DNA of 64,000 bases from Enterobacter sp. 638 (lineage in GTDB: Bacteria; Pseudomonadota; Gammaproteobacteria; Enterobacterales; Enterobacteriaceae). The notes beneath the pieces are model-generated. The model saw only the letters and a list, made by a program, of their open reading frames with translations. It was not told the DNA's origin and did not search any database. This document shows, in pieces, positions 1 to 9,710 of the stretch. The stretch is from contig NC_009436.1 in assembly GCF_000016325.1 (NCBI RefSeq), positions 4,030,001 through 4,094,000 of the forward strand, written 5' to 3'. Within the stretch, counting starts at the first letter, position 1. Each line of letters opens with the position of its first letter. The translations under genes were made by a program, and so were the position numbers.

Positions 1-57
1 AATTACGTGAAATGGAAAGACGAATACCTGGATCAGGAAATCCAAATCCAGCCCTGA
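1..57 (+). CDS. yrdA: YrdA, gamma-class carbonic anhydrase-like protein (3' end only)
   Basis: The first 57 bases read in frame as the last 18 codons plus TGA of YrdA; the peptide begins [12 protein letters not shown] and ends IQIQP, which I recognise as the C-terminus of the E. coli hexapeptide-repeat protein YrdA. The rest of the gene lies outside the window. It converges on yrdB, and the two 3' ends overlap by 25 bases. The yrdA-yrdB-aroE order matches E. coli. Only a short tail is visible, so identity rests on that tail and on gene order. Confidence 0.85.
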   Translation, partial: NYVKWKDEYLDQEIQIQP

Positions 58-281
58 TCGTCTTCTTGCTGATCCCGAATCAAATCGCTGGCTTCTTCTT
101 CCAGATCCCAGCGATTATCTTTGAACACCTCAAGCGGTACAGCACCACCAAAACGGCGGAGTAATACTTCGCTTTTGATCGCGCAGATCAACTGCACACC
201 ATTTACCAAAGCTGGAAAACAGACGGCCTGTTTATCTTCATCCCAGATTTCTCTATCGGGGAAGTGAATTGCCTGATTCAC
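33..281 (-). CDS. yrdB: YrdB, DUF1488 family protein
   Basis: An 82-residue acidic protein of the DUF1488 family whose function is not established. It begins [15 protein letters not shown] and carries the family's central FPALVNG segment; E. coli YrdB is about the same size (85 residues). Its ATG overlaps the aroE stop by four bases (ATGA), so it is probably translated by coupling to aroE as the last gene of the dprA-smg-yrdD-tsaC-aroE-yrdB run. Its 3' end overlaps that of yrdA on the other strand. No catalytic motif is visible. Confidence 0.93.
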   Translation of the reverse strand: MNQAIHFPDREIWDEDKQAVCFPALVNGVQLICAIKSEVLLRRFGGAVPLEVFKDNRWDLEEEASDLIRDQQEDDQGWIWIS

Positions 282-1096
282 GCCAGCAATTCCTGTTTTA
301 GTTTTTCAATAACAGGTTCCACTGCGGGTAATACACCATGCCAAAGTAGCACCGCATGCGCGGCTTGACCCACCAGCATTCCCAGTCCGTCCGACATATG
401 TTTTGCGCCATGATCTTCACACCAGCTCAGGAAAGGTGTACTTCCTTTTTGATAGAACATGTCATAGAAGTAAACATGAGCTTTCACCAGAGAGGCTGGA
501 ATGGCTGGTACATCACCGGCAATACCGCTGGATGTGGCATTAATAATGAGGTCAAACTCATGTCCTTCCAAATCTTCCATCGCCACGGCACTGATACTCC
601 CTGTGTGAGCAAAGAGTGTTGCAAGGTCTTTCGCCCGGGAATATGTCCGATTGGTAATTGTCACAGCGCAATCCAACGATAGAAGCGGAAGCAAAACTCC
701 TCGGGATGCCCCGCCCGCTCCAATCAACAAAACCCGAGACCCTGGTTTAATGAAAGAGAGTCTTTCCAGATCGCTCAATAAACCAATGCCGTCGGTGTTA
801 TCACCAAGCAGACGCCCATCGTCCAACCGTTTAAGTGTATTCACCGCACCCGCGAGCGATGCACGTTCGGTCAACTCATCCGCTCGCTCAAAAGCGTCTT
901 CTTTAAAAGGCACGGTAACATTTGCTCCCCTCGCCCCTTCGCAGAAAAAAGCATTGAGCGTAGCGAGGAAATCATCAACGGGCGCCAGAACACGATCATA
1001 CGAGTAGTCAATGTGCAGTTGCTGAGCAAATTGCTGATGAATGAATGGCGATTTACTGTGCGCAATTGGGTTACCAAATACAGCGTACTTCTCCAT
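278..1096 (-). CDS. aroE: Shikimate dehydrogenase (NADP+)
   Basis: 272-residue AroE reduces 3-dehydroshikimate to shikimate with NADPH in the cytosol, the fourth step of the chorismate pathway. The catalytic pair is present: Lys65 in NVTVPFK and Asp102 in NTDG. The NADP-binding loop GAGGASRG follows near residue 126. Two ATGs lie in tandem (1099 and 1096); the second was chosen because it gives the family length, keeps E. coli numbering and sits about seven bases from the AGGGG ribosome site. It starts five bases after the tsaC stop and overlaps yrdB. Confidence 0.97.
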   Translation of the reverse strand: MEKYAVFGNPIAHSKSPFIHQQFAQQLHIDYSYDRVLAPVDDFLATLNAFFCEGARGANVTVPFKEDAFERADELTERASLAGAVNTLKRLDDGRLLGDNTDGIGLLSDLERLSFIKPGSRVLLIGAGGASRGVLLPLLSLDCAVTITNRTYSRAKDLATLFAHTGSISAVAMEDLEGHEFDLIINATSSGIAGDVPAIPASLVKAHVYFYDMFYQKGSTPFLSWCEDHGAKHMSDGLGMLVGQAAHAVLLWHGVLPAVEPVIEKLKQELLA

Positions 1097-1100
1097 CATG

Positions 1101-1673
1101 TCACCCCTGGCGAAAACGCTCGCCGGTCAAAGCATCTCGGATTTCAGACGGATTCAGGCGTCCACCGGTTTCACCGACGACCACTGGAAAACCGTCACCA
1201 AACTGGGCCAGCACTTCTTGCGACGTACGACAAGGCGGCAACCCTGTGAGGTTGGCACTGGTTGAAACGAGCGGCTTCCCAAAAGTCTCGCACAGTTCAA
1301 CAACCAACGGATGATCTGTTACGCGAACAGCAAGTGAGTCAAAGCGCCCTGTCAACCAGCTCGGCGTAGAAGGCAGCGCCGGGAAAACAAATGTTACCGG
1401 ACCAGGCCAAGCGGAAAAAATGGTATTGCGCTGCTGCTCGGTCAACATCGAGTCATCGATATAAGGTTTGAGCTGCTCGAAGTTTGCAGCAATCAAAATT
1501 AACCCTTTTTCGACCGGACGCTGTTTGAGTTCTAGTAAACGAGTCACTGCCGTTTCGCTATCAGGATCGCATCCAACCCCAAACACAGCTTCAGTAGGGT
1601 AAGCGATGACTTCTTCATTTTTTAGTACGTCCACCGCCTGTGCGATAGAGCCTAATGGATAATTATTATTCAC
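1101..1673 (-). CDS. tsaC: Threonylcarbamoyl-AMP synthase TsaC
   Basis: 190-residue YrdC/Sua5-domain protein that makes threonylcarbamoyl-AMP from threonine, bicarbonate and ATP for the t6A37 modification of ANN-decoding tRNAs. Visible motifs are the [10 protein letters not shown] strand, KQRP and [10 protein letters not shown], which line the nucleotide and threonine pocket. The open frame extends ten codons upstream to an ATG, but I placed the start at GTG 1673: this gives the E. coli N-terminus (MNNN) and length, and a GGCGGA ribosome site lies just upstream, overlapping the end of yrdD. Confidence 0.95.
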   Translation of the reverse strand: MNNNYPLGSIAQAVDVLKNEEVIAYPTEAVFGVGCDPDSETAVTRLLELKQRPVEKGLILIAANFEQLKPYIDDSMLTEQQRNTIFSAWPGPVTFVFPALPSTPSWLTGRFDSLAVRVTDHPLVVELCETFGKPLVSTSANLTGLPPCRTSQEVLAQFGDGFPVVVGETGGRLNPSEIRDALTGERFRQG

Positions 1674-1677
1674 AGGT

Positions 1678-2220
1678 TTAATCCGCCGAATCCGGCTTTC
1701 CACATTGTTTACTGGCGCAAAAGCGTTTGATGCCTTGTGCAGTTTTCTTCTCTATCAGGAGCGGATAATCGCAATGAGAGCATGTACCCGCAACTGGCTT
1801 AAAATTGATAACGAATTGGCATTCAGGATAGCGATCGCAGGAATGAAAAGTTTTACCGAAACGGGAGCGACGTTGGACTAACTGCCCCTGTTGGCACTGT
1901 GGACAGGCTATCGCTGTTTCATCTGGCTTATCGATCTGTTCTGTATGTTCACATTCAGGGTAATGGCTACATCCGATAAACATGCCAAAACGTCCCTGGC
2001 GCAACGCGAGATTCGCGCCACATATTGGGCACGTTTGCCCTTCCAGAATTTTCACGATATGCCCGTCCGCCTGATTTTTCAGGGGACGGACATAGTCACA
2101 TTCCGGATAGTGTGAACAACCGAGAAACGGACCGTGTTTCCCGGACCGAATGACAAGTTCAGCCCCACATTGTGGGCAGGGCTCTTGATTACGCACCGTA
2201 AACAGTGCTGATTTGGCCAT
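1678..2220 (-). CDS. yrdD: YrdD, topoisomerase-type zinc-ribbon protein
   Basis: 180-residue protein made of four successive C4 zinc ribbons resembling the C-terminal domains of DNA topoisomerase I. The ribbons start near residues 15 (CPQCGAE), 64 (CPICGAN), 110 (CPQCQQG) and 147 (CSHCDYP), and the first two share a GCSHYPEC element. No topoisomerase catalytic domain is present, so it is inferred to bind single-stranded nucleic acid. It lies between smg and tsaC; the tsaC GTG is four bases past its stop. The ribosome site is weak (AAGAG). Confidence 0.94.
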   Translation of the reverse strand: MAKSALFTVRNQEPCPQCGAELVIRSGKHGPFLGCSHYPECDYVRPLKNQADGHIVKILEGQTCPICGANLALRQGRFGMFIGCSHYPECEHTEQIDKPDETAIACPQCQQGQLVQRRSRFGKTFHSCDRYPECQFVINFKPVAGTCSHCDYPLLIEKKTAQGIKRFCASKQCGKPDSAD

Positions 2221-2246
2221 AACAACTCTTGGAGCAATATAATGAA

Positions 2247-2720
2247 TTAATGAAGCATACCTTCATTCACTTCAAAGAGTAATTCTTCCATTTGCTGATA
2301 GGCGTTTTCACAACCAGGGATGTTGAACAGAACCATCAGAATGACCCATTTAAGGTCTTCCAGTTCGAATTCTGCAGTATCCAGCGCCATGACGCGCTCT
2401 ATCACCATTTCTCGCGTTTCGAGGTTTAGCACCTGAATTTGCTCCAGGAATAAAACGAATCCCCGGCAACTGGCATCCAGCCTTTCACACTCTTCAGCCG
2501 TATAGATACGCACGGACAGAGGATCGGAAGCAAGCTGCATTGGTTCGACAAGCCCTTCCTGATAATCAGCCAGTTTCTCTAGCCACAACAATGCGTTATA
2601 AATATCTTCCCGCTCAAATCCTGCATCGGTAAGATCCCGCGTCAGTCGGTCCTGGTCCACGCGCATTTCTGCTTCGTTATGGATGTAAGTCTCAAACAAA
2701 TACATCAGTACGTCGAACAT
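2247..2720 (-). CDS. smg: Smg, DUF494 family protein
   Basis: 157-residue acidic, mainly helical protein, the same length as E. coli Smg and clearly its orthologue (starts [18 protein letters not shown]). The DUF494 family is conserved next to dprA and its molecular function is not known. Its start lies inside the 3' end of dprA (29-base overlap in a different frame), so translation is probably coupled. The 26-base gap to yrdD shows no promoter that I could recognise. Confidence 0.95.
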   Translation of the reverse strand: MFDVLMYLFETYIHNEAEMRVDQDRLTRDLTDAGFEREDIYNALLWLEKLADYQEGLVEPMQLASDPLSVRIYTAEECERLDASCRGFVLFLEQIQVLNLETREMVIERVMALDTAEFELEDLKWVILMVLFNIPGCENAYQQMEELLFEVNEGMLH

Positions 2721-3816
2721 GGCATGCCCTCCTTAATCGGACATAGCCGCCGGGTACAGCTGCGATCCATCCTGCTAACTCCAGTTCCAGTAGCTGTGCT
2801 ACCGTTACTGGCACAGATTGGCCGGCACGTTCAGCGACAACGTCAACAGGTGTTACCTCATCTCCTACGTTAGCCAGGAGCTCAGGAAATGGCAATGCTA
2901 CCTCCTCCTGATCTGATGAATAAAGTACCATTTCTGGTGCGCTGGGTATCCAATTCAATCCATATCGCAAATTTTCGAGAATTTCCTCGGCACTTGTTAC
3001 AGGCGTTGCCCCCTGCTTAATCAGCCAATGAGGGCCTTCACATCCTGGGTTGCCTATCGGCCCTGGCAACGCAAAAACTTCGCGCCCTTGCTCAAGGGCA
3101 CATTTGGCGGTCACTAGCGATCCACTTCGCAACGCCGCCTCGACGACGAATACGCCGTGGCTCAAACCGCTGATAATGCGGTTACGCCGAGGGAAATTGC
3201 CGGGCCAGGGTGGCGTCGCGAGGGGAAACTCAGAAATAACCGCCCCTCCGGCTTCGATAATTTTGTCCGCAAGGGAAGCATGTCGTTTAGGGTAAATACC
3301 GGACAGGCCGTTACCCAGCACCGCGATAGTCTTACCCTGTCCAGAAAGCGCAGCCCGATGAGCAACTCCATCAATGCCACACGCCAACCCACTGGTAATT
3401 GTGAACCCATTGCGCGCCAGATATTCGCAGAATATGTTCCCCCACCTTTCCCCGTACCAGGAAGGGGAGCGGCTGCCGACGACGGCGAGTTGAAAGCTAC
3501 TTAACACGTCGATACTGCCATTCACAAACAACGCGCCGGGATAGTCGGATAGGCTTCGCAAACGTGGCGGATAAAGAGGGCTGTCAGCTGGAATCAGATA
3601 ATGCCCCGCTCGTTCTAGCCAGTTAAAAGAACGTTCGAGTTCGGCTTCTTTTACACACAAAAAGTTGCGGGCCTGCTTCATCTTTAGGCCAACATTTTTC
3701 AACGTTGTTTCGTCAATACTTTCGCGCGTCGCCAGATTTTGTGCAGCACCCAGCATCGTGTCACCACATAAATCCCCGACGTTCATCAGACGTAACCATA
3801 TCTCTGTGGAAGTCAT
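2692..3816 (-). CDS. dprA: DNA-processing protein DprA/Smf
   Basis: 374-residue DprA. In naturally competent bacteria DprA binds incoming single-stranded DNA and loads RecA; in enterobacteria the physiological role is less clear. The Rossmann core shows AVVGSR near residue 110, the [11 protein letters not shown] loop and the [12 protein letters not shown] segment; a winged-helix-like region ends at LRRACHVRR. An upstream in-frame ATG would add ten residues; I chose MTSTEIW because it matches the family N-terminus and is preceded by AGGGAAAAGG. The N-terminal third looks more divergent from E. coli than the rest (by eye). It is divergent from def. Confidence 0.96.
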   Translation of the reverse strand: MTSTEIWLRLMNVGDLCGDTMLGAAQNLATRESIDETTLKNVGLKMKQARNFLCVKEAELERSFNWLERAGHYLIPADSPLYPPRLRSLSDYPGALFVNGSIDVLSSFQLAVVGSRSPSWYGERWGNIFCEYLARNGFTITSGLACGIDGVAHRAALSGQGKTIAVLGNGLSGIYPKRHASLADKIIEAGGAVISEFPLATPPWPGNFPRRNRIISGLSHGVFVVEAALRSGSLVTAKCALEQGREVFALPGPIGNPGCEGPHWLIKQGATPVTSAEEILENLRYGLNWIPSAPEMVLYSSDQEEVALPFPELLANVGDEVTPVDVVAERAGQSVPVTVAQLLELELAGWIAAVPGGYVRLRRACHVRRTDVFV

Positions 3817-3892
3817 CCTTTTCCCTGCCATAAGCAGCCTCAGCAATCTTTGCGATTGGTTAGGGATGCTGTCAATCAGCAGGGGATTTGTC

Positions 3893-3898
3893 TAGAAT
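3893..3898 (+). promoter_or_regulatory. Putative -10 element for def-fmt
   Basis: TAGAAT lies 45 bases upstream of the def ATG in the dprA-def divergent gap and resembles a sigma-70 -10 hexamer. No good -35 sequence is found 16-18 bases upstream, so this is a weak call resting on position and one hexamer. Confidence 0.35.
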
Positions 3899-3943
3899 AG
3901 AGGTAATAATCTTTTCAACTCCTGAACACGACTCTGGAAATTT

Positions 3944-4453
3944 ATGGCAGTTTTGCAAGTGTTACATATCCCGGACGAGCGCCTTCGCATCGTTGCTGAA
4001 CCGGTAAAAGAAGTGAATGCAGAAATTCAGCGTATCGTTGATGATATGTTCGATACGATGTACGCAGAAGAAGGCATTGGTCTCGCGGCAACGCAGGTTG
4101 ATATTCATAAACGCATCATCGTTATCGACGTATCTGAAAACCGCGAAGAGCGCCTGGTATTGATCAATCCAGAGCTGCTTGAGCAGAGCGGCGAAACCGG
4201 AATTGAGGAAGGCTGCCTGTCTATTCCAGAACAGCGCGCTCTGGTTCCTCGTGCCGAGAAAGTTAAAATCCGTGCGCTGGATCGCGACGGTAAGTCATTT
4301 GAACTGGAAGCGGACGATTTGCTCGCGATCTGTATTCAGCATGAGATGGACCACTTAGTCGGTAAGCTGTTTATCGATTATCTCTCTCCCCTGAAACAGC
4401 AGCGTATTCGTCAGAAGGTCGAGAAACTGGATCGTATGCGCACACGCGCATAA
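3944..4453 (+). CDS. def: Peptide deformylase
   Basis: 169-residue Fe2+-dependent deformylase that removes the formyl group from the initiator methionine of nascent proteins at the ribosome exit. All three family motifs are present: GIGLAATQ (44-51), EGCLS with metal ligand Cys91, and QHEMDH with ligands His133 and His137 and catalytic Glu134 (Met1 counted). Length equals E. coli Def. It is first in def-fmt-rsmB-trkA and so pairs the formylation and deformylation enzymes in one transcript. Confidence 0.98.
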   Translation: MAVLQVLHIPDERLRIVAEPVKEVNAEIQRIVDDMFDTMYAEEGIGLAATQVDIHKRIIVIDVSENREERLVLINPELLEQSGETGIEEGCLSIPEQRALVPRAEKVKIRALDRDGKSFELEADDLLAICIQHEMDHLVGKLFIDYLSPLKQQRIRQKVEKLDRMRTRA

Positions 4454-4480
4454 CGTGCCCCTTCGGATACAAGGAATAAC

Positions 4481-5428
4481 GTGTCTAAAAAGCTACGCAT
4501 AATTTTCGCGGGAACACCTGACTTCGCAGCGCGTCACCTTGATGCGCTGTTATCTTCCGGCCACCAGATTGTTGGTGTGTTTACCCAGCCGGACCGCCCT
4601 GCTGGTCGTGGCAAAAAACTGATGCCTGGCCCGGTTAAAGTCCTCGCTGAAAAACATAACTTACCGGTATTTCAGCCTGTATCCTTGCGCCCTCAAGAAA
4701 ATCAGCAGCTTGTCTCTGATCTTAATGCTGATGTCATGGTTGTGGTGGCATACGGATTAATTTTGCCAAAAGCCGTACTTGATATGCCACGTCTCGGCTG
4801 CATTAATGTGCACGGTTCCCTGCTTCCTCGCTGGCGCGGCGCGGCGCCAATCCAGCGTTCATTGTGGGCGGGTGATAGCGAAACGGGTGTCACCATTATG
4901 CGGATGGATGTCGGGCTGGATACGGGAGACATGCTTTACAAACTGGCGTGCCCGATTACGGCAGAAGATACCAGCGCAACGTTGTATGACAAACTTGCGG
5001 ACCTAGGCCCGCAAGGCCTCATCGAAACGTTGCAGCAACTCGCCGACGGTAAAGCGCAGCCTGAAGTTCAGGACGAAGCCTTCGTGACATACGCAGAGAA
5101 ACTCAGTAAAGAAGAAGCGCAACTCGACTGGTCACTTTCTGCAGCACAGCTGGAACGTTGTATCCGCGCATTTAATCCCTGGCCAATGAGCTGGATGACC
5201 ATTGACGAGCAGCCAGTGAAAATCTGGAAAGCTTCCGTTATCAATCGAGAAGCTAAAGCGGAACCAGGCACCATTATTGAAGCAACCCGAGAAGGTATTC
5301 AGGTTGCAACCGCAGACGGCATTCTCAATCTGGAATCGCTACAACCTGCTGGTAAAAAAGCCATGAGCGCGCAAGATCTGCTGAATTCACGTCGCGAGTG
5401 GTTTACACCAGGCACGCGTCTTGCCTGA
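4481..5428 (+). CDS. fmt: Methionyl-tRNA formyltransferase
   Basis: 315-residue enzyme that formylates Met-tRNA(fMet) with 10-formyltetrahydrofolate, making the initiator tRNA. The N-terminal Rossmann domain carries the Asn-x-His catalytic element in [13 protein letters not shown] and the distal Asp in [10 protein letters not shown]; the C-terminal OB-like tRNA-binding domain occupies roughly residues 210-315. The start is GTG (4481), preceded by AAGGA. It follows def by 27 bases. A terminator-like hairpin stands just after its stop, in front of rsmB. Confidence 0.98.
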   Translation: MSKKLRIIFAGTPDFAARHLDALLSSGHQIVGVFTQPDRPAGRGKKLMPGPVKVLAEKHNLPVFQPVSLRPQENQQLVSDLNADVMVVVAYGLILPKAVLDMPRLGCINVHGSLLPRWRGAAPIQRSLWAGDSETGVTIMRMDVGLDTGDMLYKLACPITAEDTSATLYDKLADLGPQGLIETLQQLADGKAQPEVQDEAFVTYAEKLSKEEAQLDWSLSAAQLERCIRAFNPWPMSWMTIDEQPVKIWKASVINREAKAEPGTIIEATREGIQVATADGILNLESLQPAGKKAMSAQDLLNSRREWFTPGTRLA

Positions 5429-5444
5429 TTATATTTAATCTAAG

Positions 5445-5472
5445 GCCCGGTTTTCCGGGCATTTTTATTTTT
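5445..5472 (+). terminator. Intrinsic terminator or attenuator between fmt and rsmB
   Basis: GCCCGG-TTTT-CCGGGC forms a six-base-pair stem with a four-base loop, followed by ATTTTTATTTTT. It ends six bases before the rsmB ATG, so partial termination here would set the rsmB:fmt ratio. The call is from sequence only; termination efficiency cannot be judged. Confidence 0.7.
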
Positions 5473-5478
5473 GCGGTT

Positions 5479-6765
5479 ATGAAAAAACAAAATCTTCGCA
5501 GCATGGCAGCAAGTGCCATCGAGAAAGTGGTGGAACAGGGTCAATCTCTGAGTAATATCCTGCCACCGCTTCAACAAAAAGTGTCCGATAAAGATAAAGC
5601 CCTGCTCCAGGAGCTGTGCTTTGGTGTGCTACGCACGCTCCCACAACAGGAATGGCTCATCAGTAAGCTGATGTCCAGGCCAATGACAGGCAAGCAGCGC
5701 ACCATCCATTATTTAATTATGGTGGGTTTCTACCAGTTGCTTCATACCCGAATTCCGCCTCATGCTGCATTGGCCGAGACCGTTGAAGGGGCTGTTGTGA
5801 TCAAGCGCCCGCAATTGAAGGGCTTGATTAACGGCGTGTTACGTCAATTCCAGCGTCAACAGGAAGAGCTGCTGGCGGAGTTTGCAGATTCTGATAAGCG
5901 TTTTCTACATCCTGAGTGGCTACTGAAGCGCCTGCAGAAAGCTTACCCATCCAAGTGGGAGGCAATAGTTGAGGCGAATAATCAACGTCCTCCTATGTGG
6001 CTGCGCGTAAATCGTAATCATCATACTCGCGATGAATGGCTGGCTTTGCTGGAAACAGCCGAGATGAACGGCTTTACGCATGATGCCTATCCCGATGCAA
6101 TACGCCTTGCCTCCCCAGCCCCAGTGCAAGCTCTGCCGGGATTCGAGCAAGGATGGGTGACAGTCCAGGACGCTTCGGCACAAGGCTGCATGACGTATCT
6201 TGAGCCGCAAAACGGCGATCATATTCTTGATCTCTGTGCAGCACCTGGCGGTAAAACGACACATATTCTTGAAATCGCTCCTAAAGCCAGCGTCATGGCT
6301 GTCGATGTTGATGAGCAGCGACTTTCTCGCGTATATGACAACTTAAAACGCCTGGGCATGAAAGCAGAAGTCAAACAGGGTGACGGACGGACGCCTGGAG
6401 AGTGGTGCGGGGATGAACAGTTTGATCGTATTTTGGTCGATGCCCCCTGCTCTGCGACCGGCGTTATTCGCCGACACCCAGACATCAAATGGCTACGCCG
6501 GGATCGTGATATTAACGAACTGGCGCAACTTCAAAGCGAAATCCTTGACGCCGTTTGGCCGCATCTTAAACCTGGCGGTACATTGGTTTACGCAACCTGC
6601 TCAGTCCTTCCAGAAGAAAATAGCCAACAGATTGCTGCGTTCCTGAAACGTACATCTAATGCCACTCTGCGGACTACCGGTACTCCCGATAAACCTGGCG
6701 TACAAAACCTTCCTGGAGCAGAAGACGGTGATGGCTTCTTTTACGCTAAGCTAATCAAAGAGTGA
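5479..6765 (+). CDS. rsmB: 16S rRNA (cytosine967-C5)-methyltransferase RsmB
   Basis: 428-residue enzyme methylating C967 of 16S rRNA with S-adenosylmethionine. An N-terminal NusB-like RNA-binding domain (about 1-140) precedes the methyltransferase domain with the AdoMet loop [10 protein letters not shown], the DAPCSATG motif and the catalytic-cysteine motif [10 protein letters not shown]. The open frame runs 27 codons upstream through the terminator hairpin; the start was placed at ATG 5479 because MKKQNLRS matches the E. coli N-terminus. No strong ribosome site precedes it. trkA follows by 22 bases. Confidence 0.97.
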   Translation: MKKQNLRSMAASAIEKVVEQGQSLSNILPPLQQKVSDKDKALLQELCFGVLRTLPQQEWLISKLMSRPMTGKQRTIHYLIMVGFYQLLHTRIPPHAALAETVEGAVVIKRPQLKGLINGVLRQFQRQQEELLAEFADSDKRFLHPEWLLKRLQKAYPSKWEAIVEANNQRPPMWLRVNRNHHTRDEWLALLETAEMNGFTHDAYPDAIRLASPAPVQALPGFEQGWVTVQDASAQGCMTYLEPQNGDHILDLCAAPGGKTTHILEIAPKASVMAVDVDEQRLSRVYDNLKRLGMKAEVKQGDGRTPGEWCGDEQFDRILVDAPCSATGVIRRHPDIKWLRRDRDINELAQLQSEILDAVWPHLKPGGTLVYATCSVLPEENSQQIAAFLKRTSNATLRTTGTPDKPGVQNLPGAEDGDGFFYAKLIKE

Positions 6766-6787
6766 TATTTAAAACAGGTCGCAATCT

Positions 6788-8164
6788 ATGAAGATTATCA
6801 TTCTGGGTGCTGGGCAGGTCGGCGGAACGCTGGCGGAAAACCTTGTGGGTGAGAATAACGACATCACCATCGTCGACGTCAATGGAGATCGCCTTCGCGA
6901 ACTGCAGGATAAATTCGATCTGCGTGTAGTTCAGGGTCATGGCTCCCATCCTCGAGTACTCCGTGAGGCAGGAGCGGATGACGCTGACATGCTGGTTGCA
7001 GTCACCAGTTCTGATGAAACGAACATGATTGCCTGCCAGGTCGCTTTTTCGTTGTTCAATACCCCAAATCGTATTGCCCGTATACGATCCCCAGATTACG
7101 TCCGTGATGCAGATAAACTGTTCAACTCAGATGCGGTTCCGATCGATCATCTCATCGCTCCGGAACAGCTGGTTATCGACAGTATTTATCGACTGATAGA
7201 ATATCCGGGTGCGCTGCAGGTTGTTAACTTCGCTGAGGGCAAAGTTAGCCTGGCGGTCGTTAAAGCCTATTATGGCGGGCCTCTGATTGGTAACGCATTG
7301 TCTACTATGCGCGAACACATGCCGCATATTGATACTCGCGTGGTAGCAATATTTCGTCATGACAGACCCATTCGCCCGCAGGGTTCAACCATCGTTGAGG
7401 CGGGTGATGAAGTGTTCTTTATTGCAGCATCTCAGCATATTCGCGCCGTAATGAGTGAACTCCAACGACTGGAAAAACCTTACAAGCGTATCATGCTGGT
7501 TGGGGGCGGTAATATTGGCGCAGGTCTTGCCCACCGGCTCGAGAAAGATTACAGCGTAAAATTGATCGAGCGCGATCAACAACGTGCCGCTGAATTAGCA
7601 GAGAAACTGCAAAACACGATCGTTTTTTATGGCGATGCTTCGGATCAAGAGTTGCTGGCCGAAGAACATATCGATCAAGTTGATCTGTTTATTGCCGTCA
7701 CCAACGATGATGAAGCAAACATTATGTCAGCGATGCTGGCTAAACGTATGGGTGCTAAAAAAGTGATGGTGCTTATTCAGCGCCGTGCCTACGTGGATCT
7801 TGTGCAGGGCAGTGTTATTGATATTGCCATCTCTCCGCAGCAGGCAACCATTTCCGCTTTGTTAAGCCATGTCCGTAAAGCTGATATTGTGGGTGTTTCC
7901 TCTCTTCGCCGTGGTGTAGCAGAAGCGATAGAAGCGGTCGCGCATGGGGATGAAACGACGTCTCGCGTTGTAGGTCGTGCAATCGATGAAATCAAGTTAC
8001 CGCCAGGCACAATTATCGGTGCCGTTGTTCGGGGTAATGACGTCATGATCGCTAATGATAATCTTCGTATCGAACAAGGCGATCATGTCATTATGTTCCT
8101 GACAGACAAAAAATTTATTAGCGACGTAGAACGTTTATTCCAGCCCAGTCCTTTCTTCCTGTAG
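6788..8164 (+). CDS. trkA: Trk system K+ uptake regulatory protein TrkA
   Basis: 458-residue cytoplasmic NAD+-binding subunit that gates the TrkG/TrkH potassium channels. It holds two repeated RCK modules, each an RCK-N Rossmann fold plus RCK-C: the first opens with LGAGQVGG near residue 7, the second with VGGGNIGAG near residue 238. Length is the same as E. coli TrkA. It closes the def-fmt-rsmB-trkA run and is followed by an intrinsic terminator before mscL. Confidence 0.98.
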   Translation: MKIIILGAGQVGGTLAENLVGENNDITIVDVNGDRLRELQDKFDLRVVQGHGSHPRVLREAGADDADMLVAVTSSDETNMIACQVAFSLFNTPNRIARIRSPDYVRDADKLFNSDAVPIDHLIAPEQLVIDSIYRLIEYPGALQVVNFAEGKVSLAVVKAYYGGPLIGNALSTMREHMPHIDTRVVAIFRHDRPIRPQGSTIVEAGDEVFFIAASQHIRAVMSELQRLEKPYKRIMLVGGGNIGAGLAHRLEKDYSVKLIERDQQRAAELAEKLQNTIVFYGDASDQELLAEEHIDQVDLFIAVTNDDEANIMSAMLAKRMGAKKVMVLIQRRAYVDLVQGSVIDIAISPQQATISALLSHVRKADIVGVSSLRRGVAEAIEAVAHGDETTSRVVGRAIDEIKLPPGTIIGAVVRGNDVMIANDNLRIEQGDHVIMFLTDKKFISDVERLFQPSPFFL

Positions 8165-8171
8165 CGATAAG

Positions 8172-8196
8172 AGGTGCTTTTCGAGAGCACCTTTTA
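8172..8196 (+). terminator. Intrinsic terminator after trkA
   Basis: AGGTGCT (8172-8178) pairs with AGCACCT (8186-8192) around a seven-base loop, followed by a short TTTT tract. It separates the def-trkA unit from mscL, which begins 115 bases further on. Confidence 0.75.
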
Positions 8197-8310
8197 CATT
8201 AACCTTTTATTTTTTAATGATTAACTTTAGTAGCGATAATTTATCCCCAATGGAAATTGGCTAATCATTTGTTAGACTTAACTTTATCTGTTGGCTTAAG
8301 GAGAAAGAAA

Positions 8311-8724
8311 ATGAGTATTGTTAAAGAGTTTCGCGAATTTGCGATGCGTGGAAATGTAGTGGACCTCGCAGTGGGTGTGATTATTGGTGCAGCATTCGGT
8401 AAGATTGTTTCATCTTTGGTTGCCGACATCATTATGCCGCCGTTGGGTCTTTTAATTGGCGGGATTGATTTCAAACAGTTCGCTGTCACTCTGAGGGATG
8501 CTCAAGGCGATATTCCTGCAGTGGTGATGCACTACGGCGTGTTTATCCAAAACGTGTTCGATTTTGTCATTGTTGCGTTTGCAATCTTCATGGCGATTAA
8601 ACTGATCAACAGATTGAATCGCAAAAAAGAAGAACCGGCAGCGGTGCCTCCGGCCCCTTCCAAGGAAGAGGTCTTGTTGACTCAAATTCGCGATCTTTTA
8701 AAAGAACAGAACAACCGTATTTAA
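8311..8724 (+). CDS. mscL: Large-conductance mechanosensitive channel MscL
   Basis: 137-residue homopentameric inner-membrane channel that opens under membrane tension during osmotic downshock. The pore-lining first helix is seen in [18 protein letters not shown] (about 15-32), the second membrane helix near residues 76-98, and a charged C-terminal bundle ([14 protein letters not shown]) follows. The upstream in-frame ATG at 8257 was rejected in favour of 8311, which has GGAGAAAG before it and gives the family start [10 protein letters not shown]. The last 27 bases overlap arfA on the other strand. Confidence 0.98.
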   Translation: MSIVKEFREFAMRGNVVDLAVGVIIGAAFGKIVSSLVADIIMPPLGLLIGGIDFKQFAVTLRDAQGDIPAVVMHYGVFIQNVFDFVIVAFAIFMAIKLINRLNRKKEEPAAVPPAPSKEEVLLTQIRDLLKEQNNRI

Positions 8725-8940
8725 TCGGGCGCGTAAAGTCAGAAGGCCAGCGGTAAAAAAGCGATTCACTTTCTTACCGCTGGCCTCCCAGTTACCCTTC
8801 TTGGCATGTTTCCCTTTTCGTAAGAAACTCCCTTTCCCCTTTTTGTTCTTTTCAACGCGTTGTCTAAATAAAGGATCGTGAAGTAATGCCTCTATGGCGT
8901 TATCTTTGATTTGCCCTTTCTTGTGCTGATAATGGCTCAT
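8698..8940 (-). CDS. arfA: Alternative ribosome-rescue factor ArfA
   Basis: 80-codon arfA. ArfA recruits RF2 to ribosomes stalled on non-stop mRNA when trans-translation fails. The conserved N-terminal part ([34 protein letters not shown]) is intact. As in E. coli, the 3' part of the coding region contains a long perfect hairpin (8744-8786); in E. coli, cleavage or termination there yields a non-stop mRNA and a shorter active protein, with the full-length product unstable. The residues after the hairpin differ from E. coli (72 residues), as expected of a dispensable tail. Confidence 0.95.
   Translation of the reverse strand: MSHYQHKKGQIKDNAIEALLHDPLFRQRVEKNKKGKGSFLRKGKHAKKGNWEASGKKVNRFFTAGLLTLRARLNTVVLFF
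8744..8786 (-). promoter_or_regulatory. arfA intragenic hairpin (tmRNA-dependent regulation)
   Basis: A 13-base perfect inverted repeat (8744-8756 with 8774-8786; AGGCCAGCGGTAA and its complement) with a 17-base loop lies inside the arfA coding sequence. In E. coli the equivalent structure is an RNase III or termination site that makes arfA mRNA non-stop, so that ArfA accumulates only when tmRNA fails. It may also serve the convergent mscL transcript, though no U-run follows on that strand. Confidence 0.85.
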
Positions 8941-8997
8941 TACATCTCCAGATTGTGTATAAAATCGGCGTGAGTGTAGATCCTCAGTTTTAAGAAA

Positions 8998-9423
8998 TCA
9001 ACAACCACGGTGTATTCCGCTAGCGCCTTGCTCCAGCGTTTCGAGAATAGAGCAGTAAACGCTGCTGTGCGAACTTCCGCAACACGCATCATTAAGACGC
9101 TGCAACGAACGCTGCATCACCTGTAACTCCTCGATGCGTAACTCGACTTCATTCAACCTGGCCTGCACGATGCTTTTAGATTCCTGACAAGTATGGTGTG
9201 CAGGATCGATGCGGATCGAAAGTAACTCACGGATCGAATCCAGTGTAAAACCAAGCTGTCTTCCATAACGGATAAACTTGAGCCGTTGAAGATCGGTTTC
9301 GGTATAAAGCCGGAACCCGCCTTCCGTACGAACTTTGTGTTCCATCATCTGCTGCTTTTCGTAATATCGAATGGTGTCTGGCGTAACGTCGGCCAATTTT
9401 GCGAGTTCACCGATGCGGTACAT
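8998..9423 (-). CDS. zntR: Zn(II)-responsive MerR-family activator ZntR
   Basis: 141-residue MerR-family regulator that activates the zinc exporter gene zntA by distorting its promoter. The N-terminal winged helix (MYRIGELAKLADVTPDTIRYYE) is followed by a dimerisation helix and a C-terminal zinc loop; the ligands expected from E. coli ZntR are present (HTCQES, the CC pair in DACCGS, VYCS, and the terminal Cys141). It is monocistronic on the minus strand. E. coli has yhdN on the upstream side; here that side is the AT-rich unassigned stretch 9424-9710. Confidence 0.97.
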   Translation of the reverse strand: MYRIGELAKLADVTPDTIRYYEKQQMMEHKVRTEGGFRLYTETDLQRLKFIRYGRQLGFTLDSIRELLSIRIDPAHHTCQESKSIVQARLNEVELRIEELQVMQRSLQRLNDACCGSSHSSVYCSILETLEQGASGIHRGC

Positions 9424-9710
9424 AGTCTGCCCTCATTAATTTTTCAACGGCCTAGATTGTCATCATACAAGAAAGTACTGTTATGTGGACCTATTGCTGG
9501 TTATCTCAATCAGCGTCATGAAAACTCAGCGCAGCATGATGCCTCACTACACCAGTTAAAACTGTTGTCAGATAACTACCAAGATTGCAGAGGCTACGAG
9601 TCAGTTTCTGCGCTTATATTGACCAAAATAAACGAGCAGTACTACATAAAAGGAATTAAGAACGAAGGAAGATATATATGACTGGGGATAGGTGGGAACC
9701 TTTAAGATAT
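9424..9710. other. AT-rich stretch without a confident gene (yhdN position)
   Basis: About 290 bases between the zntR start and the alpha-operon terminator. The zntR promoter must lie at its left end. E. coli has yhdN (DUF1992) here, and no DUF1992 sequence is seen in any frame. A plus-strand frame ends at 9681 (...IKNEGRYI) and its stop overlaps an ATG at 9678 (ATGA) preceded by AAGGAA, but neither frame gives a recognisable protein. It is probably a deletion scar or a degraded gene. Confidence 0.5.

Noticed and set aside
9286..9681. A 131-codon plus-strand frame beginning inside zntR
   Set aside because: Its first third is antisense to zntR, and the remainder matches nothing I recognise and has no proper start. 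Only its tail is discussed as a possible remnant.
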